From contig JAUXBD010000056.1 of assembly GCA_030619585.1 (NCBI GenBank), positions 1-7,532 of the forward strand: a stretch of DNA of 7,532 bases, read 5' to 3'. This DNA is from Desulfobacteraceae bacterium (GTDB lineage: Bacteria; Desulfobacterota; Desulfobacteria; Desulfobacterales; SURF-7). Under the pieces are notes generated by a model. It made no database searches. It saw only the letters and a program-made list of their open reading frames with translations, and was not told the origin of the DNA. The translations under genes and the position numbers were made by a program. Of the stretch, positions 6,032-7,532 are shown piece after piece; position 1 is the first letter of the stretch, and every line of letters starts with the position of its first letter.

Positions 6032-6727
6032 ATGCCCAAAACATTCCAGAAAATAGTTGTAAACACAGTCATTTTCGATCTTGATGGAACCCTGATTGAT
6101 TCCATCGGGCCCTATTTCGAGGGTCTTGCAATTGCATTTAAAAATCTTGCTCTCCCCCTGCCCTCCAGAAAAGCAGTATCAGATGCTGTGAATAATGGTG
6201 AGTTTAATTGGGACCGCGTACTTCCAAACGCCAACAAAAATCAAAAGAATGAATATATCATAACGATAAGGACAGTTGTTGAACAGTTCATGGCCCAAAA
6301 TGACCTAAAGCTAATTCCAGGGGCAAATAAGATTTTAAGGGAAATTTCAGCACAAGGGTTAAAGATAGGAATTGTAACATCCACACTGAAAAAAAACATT
6401 AAAAACAAGATAGATCCGTTAAAAAAAGCCAACATAGATGATCTGATAGAAGTTATAATAACCATTGATGACGCTCAAAGAAAAAAACCGGCTGCCGATC
6501 CCCTGATTGAGTGCGCTAAAAGATTAGGCGTAGATGCTGACAATTGTGTATATTTGGGTGATTCTCGCATTGACATAATGGCCGGTAGGGCAGCAGGGAT
6601 GAAAACAGTTGGAGTGCTCACCGGGCTGGACGACTATGATTCCCTGATGGAGGAAGGACCTGACATGGTTATCAACAGTTTGGTTGACTTGCATATTACA
6701 AGTTACGGGTTGCGGGTTTCACTTTAA
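6032..6727 (+). CDS. HAD-superfamily phosphatase (phosphoglycolate phosphatase/PpaX-like)
   Basis: A 231-residue HAD hydrolase with all four motifs: motif I DLDGT (nucleophile D16, acid D18), motif II VTST (115-118), motif III K152 in KKPAADP, and motif IV GDSRID (D177, D181). A helical cap lies between about residues 22 and 95 (subclass IA layout), as in phosphoglycolate phosphatase, PpaX and beta-phosphoglucomutase relatives. The usual subclass IA text DSxxxxxxA is present as DSIGPYFEGLA. The substrate is probably a small phosphorylated metabolite but cannot be named. The ATG at 6032 is chosen because it is the first in-frame ATG before motif I; no good ribosome binding site precedes it. 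An out-of-frame ATG at 6001 starts a 27-codon overlapping frame that I do not call a gene. The final residues (SYGLRVSL) are encoded by the left arm and loop of the transcription terminator, so the natural C-terminus may have been extended by that element. Confidence 0.9.
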   Translation: MPKTFQKIVVNTVIFDLDGTLIDSIGPYFEGLAIAFKNLALPLPSRKAVSDAVNNGEFNWDRVLPNANKNQKNEYIITIRTVVEQFMAQNDLKLIPGANKILREISAQGLKIGIVTSTLKKNIKNKIDPLKKANIDDLIEVIITIDDAQRKKPAADPLIECAKRLGVDADNCVYLGDSRIDIMAGRAAGMKTVGVLTGLDDYDSLMEEGPDMVINSLVDLHITSYGLRVSL

Positions 6728-6746
6728 CCCGCAACCCGTCTTTTTA
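6705..6746 (+). terminator. Strong intrinsic terminator overlapping the end of the HAD gene
   Basis: A perfect 14-bp stem, ACGGGTTGCGGGTT (6705-6718) with AACCCGCAACCCGT (6726-6739), has a 7-nt loop (6719-6725) and is followed by CTTTTTATTT. The HAD stop codon (6725-6727) lies at the loop/right-arm edge. The T-run is only on the plus-strand 3' side, so it should act mainly rightward. The stem is made of two GGGTT units. Confidence 0.9.
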
Positions 6747-6754
6747 TTTACTTC

Positions 6755-7105
6755 CTACTCATAGCCGTAATCGTTCCAGTTCTTTAGTATTTTTTCATAT
6801 ACCCCTTTCGGCCATGCAACATCTAAAGTCACCTTTTTGGGAATAGCTGCCGGCAGAAGCTCTTTTGGCCATGTACAGTCAAACAGGACATAGGCGCCCC
6901 CTATCCCTTTCTTGCGGTCTTCCGGTGACAGCCATGGCATAAGCGGGCTTGCTGAGGAATCCTTGAATCTGTAAATATTTTTATACGGATGACATTTCGC
7001 AACCATGGCGTGATCAACCGCTTCCATATTGGTCACATCCACATCGCCATCCACAATGATGACATAGCTCAAATTTGTTCCCGCCTTGGATGCCCAGATG
7101 GATTG
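6755..7105 (-). pseudogene. C-terminal fragment of a UbiD-family (prenyl-FMN-dependent) decarboxylase
   Basis: The frame from 7105 down to the TAG at 6755 encodes about 116 residues beginning QSIWASKAGTNLSYVIIVDG. They match the C-terminal part of UbiD-family decarboxylases: the YVIIVDxDxDVTN strand, SPLMPW, the KKGIGG...FDCTWPKE segment (family KxGIDxT.KW..E), and the closing WPKGVYEKILKNWNDYGYE helix. Family members are about 450-500 residues, and the N-terminal prenyl-FMN and catalytic arginine/glutamate region is entirely missing, so the fragment cannot be an active decarboxylase. Going upstream, a TAA stop occurs at 7108-7106, exactly where insertion-sequence-like repeats begin. The nearest start would be TTG at 7072 with no ribosome binding site. 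The cause is probably insertion or deletion at that junction. It lies only 8 bp beyond the HAD terminator and is convergent to it. UbiD relatives act on aromatic or unsaturated acids in anaerobic degradation. Confidence 0.8.
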
Positions 7106-7190
7106 TTAAACAAAATTTATGGCATCTGAGGGGAGTGTTAAAACAAAATTGTTAAAAGTGACCGGAAAAAAACTTTACACTTATTTACAA
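7104..7190. mobile_element. Possible insertion-sequence end (IS21-like?), remnant
   Basis: The UbiD frame breaks at TGTTAAACAAAATT (7104-7117), and almost the same text, TGTTAAAACAAAATT, recurs at 7136-7150, followed at once by TGTTAAAAGTGACC (7150-7163). Multiple short repeats near a terminal TGT, with GTGACC text, recall the ends of IS21-family elements. That likeness is from memory and was not checked. No transposase frame is present up to 7532, so this is at most a solo end or remnant. Confidence 0.3.
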
Positions 7191-7392
7191 TGAGGGTGAA
7201 TTCGATTATTTTTCAAAACAGTTTTGATAAGTTGTGACCAGGAGATTTTATCTTTAAATAATCAACACATCCTTTTCAAAAAATTCGAATTCCGTTTCTG
7301 GGAATAAGCAACAATCTATATGCAACGGGGTCAATTTCTATTGTATGCCATATATGATATGAAATCACAAATGATGAAATAGTCTGATAAAA
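7109..7392. other. Non-coding AT-rich stretch between the UbiD fragment and the right-edge gene
   Basis: No convincing protein frame is seen on either strand. Apart from the repeated TGTTAAA text near its left end I recognise nothing here. It may be decayed mobile-element DNA joined to an ordinary gene tail. Confidence 0.6.
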
Positions 7393-7421
7393 AAAGGCAG
7401 GGCCAATTCGACCCTGCCTTT
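7393..7421 (-). terminator. Intrinsic terminator of the minus-strand gene entering from the right edge
   Basis: On the plus strand AAAGGCAGGG (7393-7402) pairs with CCCTGCCTTT (7412-7421), a 10-bp stem with a 9-nt loop. Read on the minus strand, the stem runs straight into a T-run, T7 at the complement of 7395-7389 followed by ATC. It lies 24 nt after the stop codon at 7446. Confidence 0.85.
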
Positions 7422-7445
7422 GAGCATGATAAAAGCTATGAGATG

Positions 7446-7532
7446 TTACCAAAGGGTTGAAATAAAACAGGCAGGAGGAGCAGTACTAATCAAGTCACTT
7501 CCACTACAATCTTCATCAATTCCGTTGTTTGG
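7446..7532 (-). CDS. C-terminal end of a MopE-like protein with a putative metal-binding motif, partial
   Basis: The last 28 codons of a leftward gene are visible, entering from the right edge in frame. They read PNNGIDEDCSGSDL and then a short tail ISTAPPACFISTLW before TAA at 7448-7446. The text NGIDEDCSGSD is the closing half of the acidic DxDxDG-like repeats (often annotated MopE or putative metal-binding motif, with xGIDxDCxGxD) found in secreted or surface proteins, which in calcium-binding form are common in Deltaproteobacteria. A hairpin terminator 24 nt downstream supports it as a real gene end. Most of the protein is outside the window, so its size, export signal and role are unknown. 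Confidence 0.62.
   Translation of the reverse strand, partial: PNNGIDEDCSGSDLISTAPPACFISTLW

Noticed and set aside
6001..6084. Out-of-frame ATG and 27-codon frame just upstream of the HAD gene
   Set aside because: It overlaps the HAD start in another frame, lacks a good ribosome binding site and has no likeness to known peptides. I considered a second frameshifted start here, but the ATG at 6032 gives a normal HAD N-terminus.

Overview
The window is AT-rich, contains no RNA genes that I can see, and looks like a chromosomal segment of a strictly anaerobic bacterium. The best guess is a sulfate reducer or syntroph of the Desulfobacterota (Desulfobacteraceae-like). That rests on the double-length HdrA, the MvhD partner with an FrhB/FdhB-like iron-sulfur protein, the stand-alone MoaD/ThiS-like carriers, and a UbiD-family fragment. 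The placement is inferred from gene content, not from a marker gene.

Left third (1-4240, minus strand): a tightly packed operon reads right to left as hdrA, mvhD, FrhB-like gene (cut by the window edge). Gaps between genes are 9 nt and 0 nt. HdrA is a flavin and iron-sulfur protein that can split or join electron pairs, MvhD is the 2Fe-2S adaptor that passes electrons to it, and the FrhB-like protein probably links to formate, a hydride carrier or another donor. No hdrB, hdrC, hydrogenase or formate dehydrogenase catalytic gene lies inside the window. The start of hdrA is odd. A good promoter, ribosome binding site and ATG lead into a run of nine A, after which the reading frame is wrong by one base for the rest of the protein.

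Middle (4178-4882): about 700 bases without a gene separate the minus-strand hdr operon from plus-strand genes. This stretch holds a likely promoter on each side, a nested inverted repeat of about 95 bp, and a three-copy 9-bp repeat.

Right-centre (4883-6746): two tandem, same-length, ubiquitin-like sulfur-carrier genes (MoaD/ThiS type, about 53% identical by my count) are followed by a convergent PNPOx-like flavoprotein gene that overlaps the second carrier by 83 bp. Both genes run past the expected end of their families. A HAD-family phosphatase gene follows, with a strong intrinsic terminator that begins inside its last codons.

Right end (6747-7532): the C-terminal quarter of a UbiD-family decarboxylase remains as a fragment, cut off exactly where short direct repeats resembling an insertion-sequence end begin. 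A long non-coding stretch follows, then a minus-strand terminator and the last 28 codons of a protein with a MopE-type metal-binding motif, which enters from the right edge.

The two carriers have no visible activating enzyme or client in the window, so their role is open. A tungsten/molybdenum cofactor or sulfur-transfer role is the conservative reading.
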